From Malania oleifera (Eukaryota > Streptophyta > Magnoliopsida > Santalales > Ximeniaceae): 64,000 nucleotides of DNA. This document shows positions 36,434 to 47,165 of this stretch, one piece after another. Numbering within the stretch: the first letter of the stretch is position 1; every line of letters starts with the position of its first letter. The notes under the pieces are model-generated. The model was given only the letters and a program-made list of their open reading frames with translations, searched no databases and was not told where the DNA came from. Where the stretch lies: NCBI RefSeq assembly GCF_029873635.1, contig NC_080426.1, forward strand, positions 55,070,093 through 55,134,092. Direction: 5' to 3'. Made by a program: the position numbers and the translations under genes.

Positions 36434-36993
36434 AAAGTGGCACCAATTGTTTTACCAAGTGACCTAGCCGTGTGGTGGCCAACCTATAAAATTTTGAACA
36501 AATCCCTTTAAGATACAATAGTATAACATTTCAAAAGAAAACAGGCTTCATACCCACCATTGGATCATCATCATGTGAAATTAGAAGATGATGATCAAAG
36601 TCAAGAAAAGGATAAAAGTTTGAAACCAAGCCCTGTGATAGATTTCAGAGGTAAGTAATATTTTATATTATGGTTTCTTCCTTAACTGGCCAGTGCTTCT
36701 CGGTACTACTGCTTTTCAAGCAGCTTGTCATTACACCATGGTAATGGTTTTAGAGTACTCCTTTATGCGATTGGGTCATGACAACTATTTTCACCCTTTT
36801 CGTGTGGAACTATTGGTGCTGCATTCGATTTGACATTACTTTCACTTGCATCAATGGGTTTTCCCTCCGTATCCGAAGGGAAATCTTCCTCATTGCTCCA
36901 TTCACTTACCGTCTCTACCTTCATCTTGGAAGGTTTTTCACTACGATTGTTAGGATTCCTTGATGCAAGGGAATCGCAATCTTCCTTATACAT
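36434..36993. pseudogene. coding-like fragment in the loop and right arm of the inverted repeat
   Basis: On the minus strand 36,763-36,993 reads a charged 76-residue frame (for example KMKVETVSEWSNEEDFPSD). The left arm encodes a mutated version on the plus strand near 36,330-36,450. Past the left arm, the plus-strand loop reads a basic/acidic stretch (DHHHVKLEDDDQSQEKDKSL) that stops in an exon-like edge at GGTAAGT (about 36,650). I do not recognise the family. It may be a captured gene exon or part of a transposase. Confidence 0.35.
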
Positions 36994-39223
36994 TCTTGCT
37001 TAATCAGATGATAAAGTCTTAGGATTACTTATCTTCATAAACACATACTTTATTACAATTTTCTCGATTCAACATATGACTCTTCCACCAGTTGTAAAAC
37101 CTAATGGAAACCCCTGCTTGGAATGATCTTTGCAGGATGAGCAAGAAGTTAACCTTGCTCGGAAGTTATTGATCCATTATGAATTGCATAGCCACCCGAT
37201 GTGGTAGATACTTTGCTACACAACCTATTCCAACTAGCTCACAAGCATCAAAACACCTAACGAAAGACTGTAACTCGTTGTCTAAACTCAACCAAAAAAA
37301 CACAGACTATTCTTTCGTTAACGTGCATTATTAGTTACGGTTTTAAAAAACCATCATGAATACTTACACTATTAGTGATGGTTAAATAAAATCGTCCCTA
37401 ATAATCCACTATATTAGTGATGGTTTTTAAAACCGACACTAATAATGCAACCCTTAAGGGGATCTTGAGTCGACTTATAAAGTATTCTACTTAAAAGAAC
37501 TTAGGTTGCTTGTTCTATTTTATCTTTAACTCACAAATGATTCTCATTTGTGGTGTCAAGCACACTAGTAAGGTTAGCCACAACATCACCAGATACATAT
37601 CCGGTTTTGCTCCGTGGATAATATCAGCATTCGTTTTTACCTTTCTACTACTACGAAGATGCAAAGAAAGGGTATAAGTATTATTCTACTAGCTTTGTCT
37701 GCATGAAGACGCGCAGACTCTATGAAATCATATACCCCTTTAACGTATTCTGAAAAAAAAATACATACCCCGAGCCTTCATCCAACTCTTATCCATGTTC
37801 ATTAATTACCTTATAACATGTTCAAGTATATGGTTTTGATTATTCCCTCATAATGTTTATAAGGCATGCATCGTGAATCCTAAAATCAACCATCTTCAGT
37901 CTAAAAGGTACAGATCCTATCCACTTGACCAAACACATAACTAATTTTTCCCCTTATCTTTCCTTCGTTGGCTCTCAAATTTGGTTTTCTATTTGGTTTG
38001 AGAGTTGTTTAGGGACACTCTTCCTCTCAGTTAGGCTATGCAACATCCTTAGTTGAATGCTGTGTGTGTTTTTCATTTTATGCTAATATGAAGCTCTTGT
38101 ACACTCATAAAATTCATCACAGGCTGGATTATTGTGAACTGTTTATTGTAAACAACCAGGTCTGGAGCATATCTCTATGGAAAGTTTCCTATTTATAGAC
38201 GAAATGCTGCCAAAGTTTTTCTAAACTTCTATAATTTTGGAAAACGTAATCTTATGGACTTTAATGCATATCATTGTCTTTATTTTTGAGTCCTAAGGTC
38301 GTTTTGAGCACATTGAGCATCTGTATGATGCAATAGTCTTGTGATTTGCATGCTTTTATGACTTGCAGGTTTGGGAAATGGTCTATTTACATATGACATG
38401 CTGTCGAAAATTTGTTAAATTTTTCCTAAAAATAATCAAAGTCATATATTGTTGGAATTGGTGTATTCCCAATAGGGGGTGAATTGGGTATTTAAAACTT
38501 TCTACCTAGGTTAAATCCTCAACCAGTATTTTGCAACCTAGAGTCTTTATAAGCAAATGCCAATTACCCACTAATATAAAACTTAGCAAATGATCAAGAC
38601 AGATGTGCTTCTAAACTAAGCATAAGATATACAACAATATGCTCAATACACTCACGTATGATGGGATATTAAGCTTAAGTGAGATTTTGTTAACCAATGC
38701 GTTAACTCTCAACAATATGTGTATTAATATGTATATGTGAGAGTGAGACCTTTGATTTTAAGATAATATATTTGCAATATGAATATTCAACGAGTCTCCA
38801 CAACCCTAAGCAAATATCACAATAGTATTTTTCAAATACTAAGCACAATGGATATTAGGGGGTAAGCTTGCTCAAAATATTTTTATCAAAACACAAAGCA
38901 AGCTTATGAAACTTGCAATAGGGATGCAAGTTCTTAAGCAAATGAAGAGTTTTTCCCAATTCAATATTTATATGAAAAGTACAATGGGAAAAACTTTAAG
39001 CTACTCTCCAAAATCAATAATCAACAAATGCAAGTATGGGAGAGAGTTCATGTAACGCCCCAACCTGGGTCTGCCAAGGATCACTGCATCTCTCCTCCTC
39101 CACCTGGACCAGACAACAAGGGGGCGGGTTTTATCAGACTAATGACTGGTCCCACAAACCAACATGTGTCATTTTCAGTGTGTTTTGTCCTCACGAACAC
39201 ACTTCCTAAGAAAACTTCCTAGA

Positions 39224-39282
39224 AGGTCACCCATCCTAAGATTACTCCAAGCCAAGCACGCTTAACCATGGAGTTCTTATGG
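39224..39282 (-). other. 5S rRNA-derived segment in the left Cassandra LTR
   Basis: On the minus strand GTTAAGCGTGCTTGG followed by AGGATGGGTGACC matches the internal control region (A box to C box) of plant 5S rRNA. The flanking AGAACTCCATG also fits. It is too diverged and short to be a 5S gene, but it is the family's known pol III promoter-like region. Confidence 0.88.
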
Positions 39283-39650
39283 AAAGGCTCTCAAAAATAA
39301 AGGTGTACCTTATTGATATGGATAGTAACATCTAATCCTTTTAAGCCTTTCTTCCATGGGGTATCACATTCTCCCCCACTTACAGAACACAATATCCTCG
39401 TTGCGAACCCACATTTCCGAACCTAGGTGATCTGAATCTTATCACACTTACAGCTAGATAATTGTTCTGATACCATTTGTAACGCCTCAACCTGGGTCTG
39501 TTAGGAAGCACTGCGTCTCTCTTCCTCCACCTGGACTAGACAACAAGGGGGCGGGCCTTATCAGACAAATGACTAGCCCCATAGACCAACATGTGTCATT
39601 TTCAGTATGTTTTTTCCTCACTCACACACTTCTTGAGAAAACTTTTCAGA

Positions 39651-39708
39651 AGGTCACCCATCCCAAATTACTTCAAGCCAAGCACGCTTGACCGTGGAGT
39701 TTTTATGG
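39651..39708 (-). other. 5S rRNA-derived segment in the right Cassandra LTR
   Basis: The same 5S-like block as in the left repeat with a few more changes. The C-box end reads TGGGTGACC (antisense GGTCACCCA at 39,652-39,660). Confidence 0.85.
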
Positions 39709-40180
39709 AAAAGGCTCTCAAAAAGAAATGTGCCCCTTTTTGATATGGGTAGTAACATCTAATCTATTTAAGCTTTTCTTCCACAGGGTATCATAGTTTA
39801 AGCTTCTGAATGGTATGAAATTTTCTCACAAAAATAACACTCAACCTAGCTTCTAAATGCAATCAATATGCAAGTGAAGAAGATGAGAAAATATGCTCTT
39901 TCTAAGGATTTATGATCAAATGTGTATGAGAAAGAGTTTTAAAATAATATGCTTACGAAGATGTGAGAGTATATGAAATTTTAGCATAATGAAATTTTTA
40001 GAGAAAAATATGCTAATCAATATGCTAATATCTTCCTAATCTTAGCAAATGAGGAGGTATATATAGTTTTGGGCAAAAATATAACCGTTGGGGATATCAA
40101 GGATATTTTGGAAAAAAGTTAATTATGTTTAATGAAAATTAACCTTGTTTACGTACGGTAAAAATGTTGCCAACCCCAGA

Positions 40181-40668
40181 GGTTTGGTCGACCATTTTTA
40201 AGGTTCGGTCGACCATATTGCTAAGTTCGGTCGACCGTGGCGATTTTGAACTACAGAAATGATCGAGTGTCTCAAGGCAATTTTGAACCCTTCGTAGGTA
40301 CGGTCGACCATTGCTAAGGTTCAGTTGACCGTTCATGTGGTTCGGTCGACCATGGTAAATTTGAACTATACAAATGGTCAATCGAATAGTTGGGGGTCAG
40401 ACATGTTCCGGTTCAGTCGACCAAGGACGATATGTTCATTTTAGAATAGTCGATTGTGAGAAGTCAACTTGTTGACTTTTGACCGGTTCGATCAACCGAG
40501 GCTTTTACACTATCAAGGATTCGGTCGTCCGAGGTTTAGTATTTTCAGCCAACAATGTATTCGGTCGATCAAGCTAGTTATTACCAGAATGGTTCAGTCG
40601 ATCGGGGCTACTCAGAGGTACAATTTTAGCCCTCAATTTGACCCTAAAAATCCAACATCGGTCGATCG
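40181..40668 (-). promoter_or_regulatory. array of twelve phased palindromes with a GTCGAC core
   Basis: Units such as GGTTCGGTCGACCAT start at 40181, 40202, 40224, 40297, 40318, 40339, 40410, 40485, 40518, 40558, 40591 and about 40655. Steps are 21, 22, 73, 21, 21, 71, 75, 33, 40, 33 and 64 bp. On the LTR's own strand the array lies about 115-610 bp upstream of the TATA box. Role unknown. Confidence 0.6.
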
Positions 40669-42437
40669 AAGTCTGTTTTGGTTCCCTATGGTCAGTGTAT
40701 AGTCATATTGAGCTTTTCATCCCATCATGCATGCAATGCAATTATTACAGTCCATAATATTACAGACCCAAAATATAAAACAAAACGCATTTACAATATA
40801 GAACAAATGTCTTCTCCTTCTTCTTTTAATCCTCTTATTTGTCATGGAATACGCCGGATGATATGGTCTATATGTTCCTCCTAGCTTCCATATCTTCCTT
40901 ATGTGTGCTCTAAAATATTAAGCCTACTCAAGCACTGAATACACACATGAGTAACTTACGATTTGTCATTATCAAAACTAGGGATCAGACTCAAAAAGTC
41001 AACATATACCATATTTGTGAGAATGATTATAATGTGCTGAATGTTAAAACATTTTTGAAATGATGAGTGAAGTTCAAATGAATTTTGAACTTCATCTCTA
41101 AATTTACTTTTGCATATGCTAAGTGAAAATTCTATCAATCATGAACTCATTTGCATTATTTTATTATTATAAATGTTTTTGAGTCCTAAGAAAGTCATGT
41201 AAACGATGAACATCATATTCTATTTTTTCGTAGAACTATATTCTGATATAGATTGTTTGTGGGATACATGAACACATTACATTATATAATGTTGATTATA
41301 TGAAGGTCTTGTGCACTCATAAAATTTATTGCCGGTTGGATTATTGTGAACTGTTTAATCAGTGTAAACAACCAAGTCTAAAGCATATCTCTATGGAAAA
41401 TGTCCTATTTACAGAGGAAATGCTGTCAAAATTTTTCTAAACTTTTATAATTTTGGAAAACACAATCCTATGAACTTTCGTCTTTATTTTTGAGTCCTAA
41501 GGTTGTCTTGAGTACATTAAGCATCTATATGATGTCATAATCTTGTGATTTGCATGCTCTTGTGACTTGTAGGTTTGGGAAATAGTTTATTTACAGACGG
41601 CATGCTGCCAAACTTTGTTTATTTTTTCCTAAAAATAATCAAAGACATATACCATATTTGTGAGAATGATTATAGCGTGCTGAATGTTAAAATATTTTTA
41701 AAAGGATGAGTGAAGTTCAAATGAACTTTGAACTTCATCTCTAAATTTACTTTTGCATATATTAAGTGAAAATTCTATCAACTATAGACTCATTTGCATT
41801 ATTTGATTATTATAGTTATTTTTAAGTCCTAAAGAAGTCATGTAGACCATGAACATCACATTCTATTTTTTTCATAAAACTATATTCTAATATAGATTGT
41901 TTGTGGGATGCATGAACACATTACATTATGTAATGCTGATTATATGAAGGTCTTGTGCACTCATAAAAGTTATTATTGGTTGGATTATTGTGAACTGTTT
42001 AGTGTAAACAACCAGGTTTGAAGCATATTTTTATGGAAAATGTTCTATTTACAGAGAAAATGCTGCCAAAATTTTTCCAAACTAATAAAACTATATTTAA
42101 AATTGTATCATTTTTTTAACTATGTCCAATTATTTTGTTAGCAGATCTACTTAATAGTACGTATACATACATGTTCAAGAATTGTATACTAATTTTTTTT
42201 TTTAATTCTTGATTTGCAGGGTTTGTGGATGGCACAACATCAGCACAATGTCATGCACTATAGTCGGATGTAGCTTTTGATTTTTTTTGGTATTTTTCTT
42301 GTTATCTGAACAGATGGAATTTCTATATTTCAATTTGAATTTGTATAATGTATTTGTATTTGAATTTGAATTTGAATTTTTTTTTTTTTTTTGTTAGATG
42401 AATAGAGGGAATTTCTGTATTTTAATTGAATTTGTAT

Positions 42438-42685
42438 TGTGATGACCCAAAAATATATATATAATTAAAGTACAATAATAATAAAATAATAAAAATGGTC
42501 ATTAAGTTAATATCAATACAAAAGTGTTTTTCTATAGGATCCTGAATTTCATGTTTGATGCCTAAGAAAAACCTTATCTTAGCGAGTGCTCAAAGACCAT
42601 TGCGGCTCAGTCGCTCCCTAGAGGTCGGCCTGGTTAAAATGGAATTTCATAGGATAAACAGGATAGACACTGTTTGTACACGTAA

Positions 42686-42722
<37 letters not shown>

Positions 42723-44935
42723 AAATAGTTTTTTGACAGACATAATTTGTAAAAATACATAATAAGATGATAATAATATATTTATCACATGTGGGGCCCA
42801 CAAGACTATGTGGGGTCCACATGAGTCCCGAAACCACAAGACACTATTTATATACGTAAATAAGTACATAAAATAATGTTTTGACTGATATAATTTGGAG
42901 AAATATGATAAAATAATAATAATATAGGTATCCTATGCGGGGCCCGTAAGACTGTGTGGGACCCACATGAGTCCCGAAACTGTATGGAGGTTTACACGAG
43001 TCTCAAAGCTATGTAGGATGCATAAAATCGAATAAGAGTTATTCGAGTTACGTAAGATCCATTCGGGTCTCGAAGTTGTATGGGGCCCACATGAGTTTTC
43101 AAAATTTAAATTTAATTCTTGTTCAAAAATAAATAATAAAATAAATAAATACTAAAAATAGTTTAAAAGTAATAACAATGATAATAATAATGATAATAAT
43201 GATTAAGAAAAATAATAAAATAATTAATTAACTAATTGATTAATTAATTAGGTAAGTGATTAATTAAAATTTTATTTAATGGGAATGGTGGCAAGCACTC
43301 CCACATGGCCTCCATCCCCATCCCATCCTCAACCCATACCTTGTCCATCCCTTACCCATTCTTTAATTTAAAAAAAATTATAATTTCACTCATCTCCCCA
43401 CACTTTTATAAAATTTCATTTCTTTCCCAAAATTTTCCTATAAATAGGGAGCTCTCAACCTTCATTTTCACAACATTTTTCAAGGAAGAGAAGGATTAGT
43501 GAGTGAAAGAATTTGTGGTGGAGAGAGAATTTTTAAATAAATTCTCAATCACCCACTCTTTCCGATCTCATTTCTTAAAGATAGTTACAGTGTTCGTAAG
43601 GAAGAAGGTAAATAAATTTTGATTATGTTAGTTTTTTTTATTTAAAATTTATACCCGAGTTTAATTTATAAATAAATTTTAATTATGTTAATTAGTTCCA
43701 CAAAATTTCCATGAGTTTATTTTTACGCATATTTAATTATACCAGTTCTGTTTTTAATATACTTGCATTTATTTTTGGGTTAAGAAATGTTATAATCCCC
43801 TCGAGTGAATTTTCAGCAGTTTTTTCTATTCAAAAATAAAATTATATATATTTTTAACACAAAAAATGTGTGGCATGAGTTTATTTCTACATTATATTTT
43901 TTTATGAAAATATGAGTAAAGATGAGATTTTTACGATATTATTTTAAATTGCATAAATTATAATAAGATGATTTTAAAACCCCTTATGGCAAGGAAAGTT
44001 CAAAGTTACAAATGCTCAGTACCGTAGCTTAAAGTTTATACGGATCAAAGTGCACCCATACTGTTTACAGAGTGGTTATTTATGTTAGTGGATTTCTCCT
44101 AAGTGCACACTTGGTTCCGGATCAGGACTTAATAAGGAAAATCTCACTTAAAATTTACGTACGTTGATTTAGTTTGGTCGGCCAGCCAGCTAAGTCTAGT
44201 TTTCGGACCGCACAACCCAGTCATGGGGGTAAACATGACTTACGAAAAACAGGCCTAAGGGTGATTTTTTTTTTTATAATATATGTTTATACATATTTAA
44301 TTATGTGTACAAAGTTACTGATGATTTGAAGGAAAAGTGTAAGTTTACGTGAAAATGATCATTCTGGTACTTAAATGACGATCTAAGGAAAACGTATAAG
44401 GAAAAGTATATGTATATTTATCATTAAATATTTTTATAGTTTTAAAGTTAAAAATTTAATTTAACAGTTATAGTATATGATTATAAAATTTTACTATTGA
44501 AATTGATGACAAAAGTTTTATGCAGAAATTTTTAAATTTATATTTATTCTAAAAGCAGTCTTGAAGTTATAGTATTAAATATTATTTTACGAAATTCTTT
44601 AAAAACTCATTTTGGCTACACACTAATAATAATCTTATTTACTTACTGAGCGTCGTCTCACTCCAATCATATTTTATTTCAGATAACTTTAAAGGACATG
44701 TCGGAAATCAGGCTTAGCAAGCATGCGGGTGGGGATTAGAAAAATAAAGATTGATTAGAAATATTAGTATGGTTTCAGATATTTATATTTGTGTAATTTT
44801 TCTTCTTTTGAAATAAATGATTGTAATATGGATAATTAGCACTCTGGTTTAATAAAAATTGAGTTTATTTTGCTTCCGCTGTAAATCAATAGTAAAAAGT
44901 TAATATCCCAGACCCCTCAGGGTTGGGGTGTTACA
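42438..44935 (+). mobile_element. solo gypsy LTR, 2,498 bp
   Basis: Starts TGTGATGACCC and ends GGGGTGTTACA, flanked on both sides by TGTAT (42,433-42,437 and 44,936-44,940), a perfect target-site duplication. A TATA box (CCTATAAATAGGG) is near 43,438. The gypsy LTR motif ACTGAGCGTCGTCTCACTCC is at 44,642-44,665, and a segment at 44,015-44,240 parallels the Tekay-like LTR. A TA repeat lies at about 42,692-42,718. No coding region. Confidence 0.9.
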
Positions 44936-44940
44936 TGTAT

Positions 44941-45556
44941 AATGTACATATTTGTATTTTAATTTGAATTAGAATTTTGAATAATTTATGAATTTTTTAG
45001 TAATTATGGTTTAAAGTTATGTATGCAAAAATGTAATTACAAATTTTTACAGAAATTAATGATTAAAAATTATTTATTCTAAATTATTAGTGAAGGTTTC
45101 AAAACTGTAACTAATAGTACAGTATTAGTGACTAATTTTAAAAGCGTCAATAATAGTAAAGTATTAGTGAAGGTTTTAAATTCGTCACTAATAGTATGTT
45201 ATTAGTGACGGTTTTGAAATTCATCACCAATACTCTACTATTAGTAACGATTTTGAGTCGAGCCAATGTAAAATATATAGTGATGGTATTAGGGTTTTAG
45301 TGACGGTCATAATCCGTCACTAATACTCTATTATTAGTGACGCTTCTAAAATTCATCACTAATAGTTATTAGTAACGATAGGTGTAACAACTAATTCAAA
45401 ACTGTCACTAATACCTATAAAACTGTCACTAATACTATTAGTGACGGTTTTGTGATTATTAGTACCTATAAAACTGTCATTAATACTATTAGTGACAGTT
45501 TTGTAATTATTAGTGACAGTTTTGATCCTTCATTAATAACCTTATTTTTTGTAGTG
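44941..45556 (-). mobile_element. CACTA-like transposon end with subterminal repeats
   Basis: The right edge reads, in reverse complement, CACTACAAAAAATAAGG (45,540-45,556), the terminal inverted repeat of CACTA (En/Spm) elements. Inward, 45,080-45,540 is packed with copies in both directions of TATTAGTGACGGTTTT and its complement, as expected of subterminal transposase-binding repeats. The other end is not identified. The element probably extends left through 42,086-42,437 and perhaps the 643-bp repeats, with the solo LTR inserted in it. Possible 3-bp flank ATT. Confidence 0.75.
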
Positions 45557-45586
45557 ATTATAAATGAATGATATTAAATACTAGTT

Positions 45587-47165
45587 GTTAAATTCCAATA
45601 ACAAATATCAATCTCAGAACTTCAATATTCAGAATCAGAATTGTTCTTCAACAATGAATATTAACAATATCAAGAATAATTTCAAAGGTTTGATTTTATA
45701 AAGCCTGCAACTTTCCTTTAATGGAATAATTAATTTAGCAAAATTAACTTTAGCAGTGATATTCAAAATTTAGTATTCAATTTTACTCTTAGTTTTTTAA
45801 ACCAATCAATGATAAACAATATAGCTTCTTGATTTCAAGTAAGAACCAAAATCAGTATTTCAGTAACTTCCAATATGCAACAAGTTCTCAATAAACATAC
45901 ACATAGATTATAAACTTGCAATAAAGTAAAGAGAATAGGGAAGAAGAGAGGAACACCAATTTTTTACAAGGCTCGGCCAGCAGCCTACGTCCTTACCCCA
46001 AGCAACAAGATGTGGGGTTTTTCCTTTCCAACTTTTTTCCTAGCAAAGTTACAACCTCTCTCTGAATGAGGTGGAGACCCCTTTCTAACAAGAATACCCC
46101 TTCTTGCTAGGCAACGATCCAATAACCCTGAATCGTTAAAAATAGAAACAAGAAACAATTTATGTTCATATAAGTAGAACTCTCAGTTGCAGCAGATTTG
46201 TACAATTAAAATCAATATACTTCAATCAATAAACAGTAAAGAAGATGAAACTCAGTAGAATATCACAAGATTTTTGATTTAGAGTTGAGAATTGCGGTAG
46301 AGAGATTCAAAATTTCGTGAATTAAATCAAAAAGAGCACAGCAATTCTTCAGAAAACTTTCGGCAATATAACTATGAATATTTGATTTTTATGTACTTGA
46401 TCTTGTATTTAATTTTGTGAAATTAACAAGTATTTATAGAGTAGTGAAGTTACTCGACATTTTCCCCAAGTTTCTTGCAGAATTTCCCAAGTATTCATTA
46501 AGTTTGAAACCCAAGAAATCAAATTTGGAAACTTTTCAAACGCTGTTTAAAAGTTAAAACACAAACTTTCGTCGACTGTGACACGAGGGTCAATTGCCTG
46601 AGCTTTATAAATTCAACGTATTTTGGAACACAGTACTGGGTCAATTGACTGTACTTTAATAAGTCAGTCACCTATCTCGATTCTATTTGCTTCTTAAAAA
46701 GCATATAAAAATGTCAGTCGCCTGATGATATTACATTAGTCTCTTGTCTTGCTTTCACCTTTTTATATTTTCATAAATTTGATTTCAATTCTTAACTTTG
46801 ATATTGGAAAAACGTATGTAAGACTTTAAAAACATTTTCCATAATTTTGAAATAAGGTCTCTAAGTCAAAGATATTTCCTAAGAGTTTTATGCATCAATA
46901 TTGAATTGTTTAAATACTTAGATGAGACTTGTATATGATAAAACTATCTTAAATACTAAGTATTCATGCTTCAGCTTCCATGCTATGTCCAAACTTGAAC
47001 TTCTTCCTTCAATATGCTTTAACATCCATCATAGCTCATTGTCTTGAGTATAAACTTCATTCATCTTCTTCAAACACATGAACTTGATCTCATAAGCTCC
47101 TTTGAAGTCCAGTACACCCTTAATTTGTTATCATCAAAATGAGATTAAACCTTATAAGGCCAAGA
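45587..47165 (-). repeat. degraded copia LTR (antisense)
   Basis: Starts TGTTAAATTCC and ends near ATAAGGCCAAGA, where intact LTRs have GGTCAACA. On the minus strand it shows U3 palindrome-like units (46,565-46,740), a TATA box (CTCTATAAATAC, near 46,430-46,441) and the conserved island (antisense GCCTACGTCC, 45,963-45,992). No target-site duplication was found, so the borders are approximate. No genes within. Confidence 0.6.

Larger units (their letters stand above)
26548..37925. repeat. large inverted repeat (foldback-like), left arm split by copia B
   Basis: The left arm (about 26,548-26,641 plus 35,387-36,460) is matched in reverse by the right arm (about 36,790-37,925). Each arm is about 1.1-1.2 kb, separated by about 330 bp. 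Matching landmarks include the GGAATAATCA block at both outer ends, the CTCATTTGTGGTGTCAAGC block, and the ACCCATTGATGCAAGTGAA block near the loop. Both arms hold AT-rich GGTTTT...CACTAAT units like those of CACTA subterminal regions. The outer edges are approximate and I found no clear target-site duplication. It could be a long-TIR (MULE or foldback) element or an inverted duplication of a CACTA-like fragment. Confidence 0.75.
39051..39795 (-). mobile_element. Cassandra TRIM retrotransposon
   Basis: Two direct repeats of exactly 318 bp (39,051-39,368 and 39,478-39,795), both starting TGTAACGCC and ending TATCACA or TATCATA, enclose only 109 bp. On the minus strand the right repeat is followed by a primer-binding site TGGTATCAGAAC (39,464-39,475). 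The left repeat is preceded by a polypurine tract (complement TTCTCCCCCACTT, 39,369-39,381). Flanks GTTCA and GTTTA are a target-site duplication with one change. It encodes no protein, so it must move with enzymes of other elements. The 5S rRNA-like LTR segment identifies the Cassandra family. Confidence 0.93.
38450..41004 (-). mobile_element. solo copia LTR (holding a Cassandra TRIM)
   Basis: Begins TGTTGGAATTGG and ends AAGTCAACA. The flanks are TATAT on the left and TATAC on the right. The uninterrupted tandem-repeat copy at 41,641-41,665 shows the empty target CATATACCATAT. On the minus strand U3 has the palindrome array (40,181-40,668), a TATA box (CTATATATACC, about 40,053-40,065), then U5. 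Removing the Cassandra insertion leaves about 1.8 kb, typical of the copia LTRs here. There is no internal coding region, hence a solo LTR. Confidence 0.87.
38085..42085. repeat. tandem repeat of a 643-bp unit (about 2.3 copies), interrupted
   Basis: 41,005-41,647 is one full unit and 41,648-42,085 a second, truncated one; both begin TATACCATATTTGTGAG. 38,085-38,449 is the back part of an earlier unit, cut from the rest by the solo LTR at 38,450-41,004. No coding potential was seen. It may be internal sequence of the CACTA-like element ending at 45,556. Confidence 0.8.

Noticed and set aside
36763..36993. A 76-residue frame considered as a stand-alone gene
   Set aside because: It is duplicated in mutated form in the opposite arm of the inverted repeat and lacks start context. 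Kept only as a coding-like fragment.
39224..39708. Possible 5S rRNA genes
   Set aside because: Only the internal control region is similar and it is diverged. It lies inside Cassandra LTRs, so it is not a ribosomal gene.
40181..40668. Regularly spaced repeats resembling a CRISPR array
   Set aside because: Units are only 12-16 bp, imperfect and palindromic, spacers are often under 10 bp, and the setting is a plant LTR.
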